61,654 nt of DNA from contig JALHNL010000009.1 of assembly GCA_022843545.1 (NCBI GenBank), positions 1-61,654 of the forward strand, in the 5' to 3' direction. A program made the position numbers and the translations under genes. Positions 61,001 through 61,654 of this stretch are shown in pieces. Position 1 is the stretch's first letter. Every line of letters starts with the position of its first letter. This DNA comes from Phycisphaerales bacterium. Its GTDB lineage: Bacteria; Planctomycetota; Phycisphaerae; Phycisphaerales; UBA1924. The notes below the pieces were generated by a model. The model did not search any database and was not told the DNA's origin. It worked only from the letters and a program-made list of their open reading frames with translations.

Positions 61001-61654
61001 AAGGTGTCCAGCCCGATGAGGTACAGCGCGGCGAGGCGGCGCTCGGGCTGATTCTTGCGGCAACTGATCACCGTGATGTCGTTGTCGATGAGCACGGGCC
61101 CGCGCACGCGCAGGTTGCTGAACGTGGGGTCGATCTGCGTGAGCGCCAGCGACCAGCGGATGAGCCCCGTGCCGACGTCAAACCCGAAGATCAGGTCGGG
61201 CGTCTCGGCGTTGCGGGGGCTCTGCGCGGTGATGGCCCCCACCGCCACGTCCCCCTGACCGGCCCACGCCAGGCACAGGTCCTCCGCGCTCGCCAGCGGC
61301 ATGCGCCTGAACTCGGCGGGGTCGGGGCGGGCCAGGTCGCGCCCGGCGGGCGTGTTCTCGAGTTGCAGAGCCTCGACCAGGTCCACGCGCCAGCGGGGCT
61401 GGAGTGTCCGCGCGTCAAAGGCCGCCAGGTCGCGACCGTTGAGCACGATCGCCAGCCCGCGGTAGAGCATGGGGTACGTCCGCAGGTCACGGGCGAAGGG
61501 AGGCACCGAGTTCACCGACGCGCCCGAAGATCGCGGCAGCGACTCGATCGGAACCTCGTCGCCGAAAACGCTGGTGATGAGCGGACGCGGCACCAGGTCC
61601 TGCATCGCCACGCCCGGGCCGGGCGTGAGGCTCGAGCGCGCGGGCCGGCGCAGA
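58024..61654 (-). CDS. Large PQQ-propeller/TPR protein (5' end beyond the window)
   Basis: The frame stays open to the right edge, so the N-terminus is missing; at least 1209 residues are present. PQQ-type beta-propeller blades appear near the visible start (LAAFDARTLQPRWRVDL; IFGFDVGTGLIRWSLAL; YEAHTGRPAWVRRLPPEP) and again near the end (VRLDTRTGKAAWSTP; VLLDAASGERLAAQKV; LLAYDTRTGGLLRTVTLP). A helical TPR-like block lies between them. The closest analogy is BamB-like propellers, which scaffold outer-membrane or periplasmic complexes, but this one is three times longer. A GTG at 61611 is in frame yet is not a convincing start. Confidence 0.8.
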   Translation of the reverse strand, partial: LRRPARSSLTPGPGVAMQDLVPRPLITSVFGDEVPIESLPRSSGASVNSVPPFARDLRTYPMLYRGLAIVLNGRDLAAFDARTLQPRWRVDLVEALQLENTPAGRDLARPDPAEFRRMPLASAEDLCLAWAGQGDVAVGAITAQSPRNAETPDLIFGFDVGTGLIRWSLALTQIDPTFSNLRVRGPVLIDNDITVISCRKNQPERRLAALYLIGLDTFTGRPRWTRLVGSAGVLPFRGAQQVTDGAVLADGLVFRSDRLGVIGAYEAHTGRPAWVRRLPPEPAQGEIPSAPWHMNVPVVRGDTAYLVSPDRTSILAMSVRSGAIIARVATEDFAEAHYVLDAGSRLAAVGENRMAFVPFEGFGTAPPALTPAFDAPGIRGRAVVAGGEVLAPVLSPAPGLMVVKPESPEQLRLVRTDEPGALTVTDDRLVVTDDARVHLYLRWEEAAALLRQRLRDNPADPTPAIRLVEFAYAAGKTAEIGAATEEALRLVTGGEAKARHEGLASRLAGAVLAMVEASLNPARAESGAVAGLQPPKLPPELCTRLLPLIEPACATPEQRATRLILLAADQSSRDLKREAVASLQSVLASRDLQTAMFRSARGAVEAGGEATTRLQALIASGGRGLYEPFDRELDQQIAALPPGAETSAIELLASRFPLGRATPGLWLRLADMHGGGEQARAEAKALELGLRAAARMPDPPETVVGELGGRLITNLRERGLLIAAGEQLRRLSTNYPAVTLTARGQPLDRPALAQTLGEHMATMRRWPSAGAPIQEGQQVLTGWALLQPLLDDPMPHSRPFFVLRHTSGKVALYGSAANAPDGAPLTELALHASTDRQTVLVRSDPGGALLFLAESQSVVRLDTRTGKAAWSTPSFNSMIGEPAPARNNREFRPPDFIEARQTVQGREILFTGDEATLAMVQRRGRLVLLDAASGERLAAQKVDLTAVYDAVVIGGTLIIAGQRDEDGKALQLLLAYDTRTGGLLRTVTLPEEAGDVRWMRASVRGELVVGARQAVMGFDPVRLEAPVWMLTDHMASAAPDAWIVDDRLIIKDESAELWLLDTADGRVIAGPIDPRSRTMTGGPIYADRRTDAGGSRIAIRSGQGVLLLGMDGSVIGTDAVASGEDALLPPVPIESGYFGLSTTRPEFAVNVIFGYTCFTLDARTAAATSAGSIRLPREPERVAVIDGRVAVTYGFSTVVFNAPVVSTQP

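Noticed and set aside
61609-61611. GTG at 61611 as the start of the PQQ-repeat gene
   Set aside because: The frame remains open to the window edge and no ribosome-binding site or signal peptide supports the GTG, so the gene was annotated as incomplete.

Overview
The window is about 61.6 kb of very GC-rich bacterial DNA. Its features point to a planctomycete, most likely of the Phycisphaerae/Phycisphaerales type. The evidence is several secreted proteins ending in a PEP-CTERM-like tail (VPxP, hydrophobic stretch, arginine cluster), four secreted proteins ending in a tandem dockerin-like module (CNRADITDIGDTGAG...VDDIIAFVN), a 3417-residue giant surface protein with an N-terminal LExRxL-type motif, and C-terminal CxxCGYD...CPECG zinc ribbons. 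The lineage is inferred from gene style; no rRNA or other marker is present. I see no tRNA, CRISPR array, prophage or insertion sequence.

Layout. 1-5.7 kb (+): FKBP prolyl isomerase, DUF1801 protein with a basic tail, STAS protein, purN, a gluzincin-PDZ protein, then a PadR regulator with two operator copies driving a permease-prefix/SLBB fusion. 5.8-13.2 kb: branched-chain aminotransferase, FAD oxidoreductase and glycerate 2-kinase, then a four-gene minus-strand operon (beta-ketoacyl-ACP synthase, NodB deacetylase, an unknown, a membrane protein). 13.4-23 kb: PEP-CTERM proteins, a TPR lipoprotein, a zinc-ribbon membrane protein, a glycine-zipper protein, a PRC-barrel protein and an overlapping PAS histidine kinase/NarL-type regulator pair. 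23.4-31 kb (-): a bacterial deoxyhypusine-synthase-family enzyme and three secreted dockerin-tailed proteins, one a beta-propeller/di-heme protein. 31-41 kb: S9 peptidase, lipoprotein, type II toxin-antitoxin pair, a soluble CapD-type sugar-nucleotide dehydratase, ruvA, a Bax-inhibitor-1 protein, a PEP-CTERM protein and an ArsR-SRPBCC-DinB operon under a clear palindromic operator. 41-46 kb (+): a secreted unknown, a lamin-tail/DUF11/dockerin protein, an EamA transporter and a YkgJ cysteine-cluster protein. 46.3-56.6 kb (-): the giant protein. 57-61.6 kb: a membrane protein and a large PQQ-propeller/TPR protein that runs off the window.

How the genes work together. Most of the window is housekeeping or envelope biology. 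Two sorting or anchoring systems seem to coexist: PEP-CTERM, whose exosortase must lie elsewhere, and the dockerin-like tandem tail, which occurs on otherwise unrelated secreted proteins and has been copied between neighbouring genes at about 96% DNA identity together with its stop codon and part of the terminator. The most unusual items are the giant protein, whose C-terminus looks like a metzincin protease with every zinc and catalytic residue replaced; the PadR-linked gene in which an ABC-permease prefix is joined to SLBB domains; and a histidine kinase with a receiver-like tail lacking its phospho-acceptor. Start sites were chosen by Shine-Dalgarno spacing and signal peptides, and all family calls come from reading the sequence, not from database searches.
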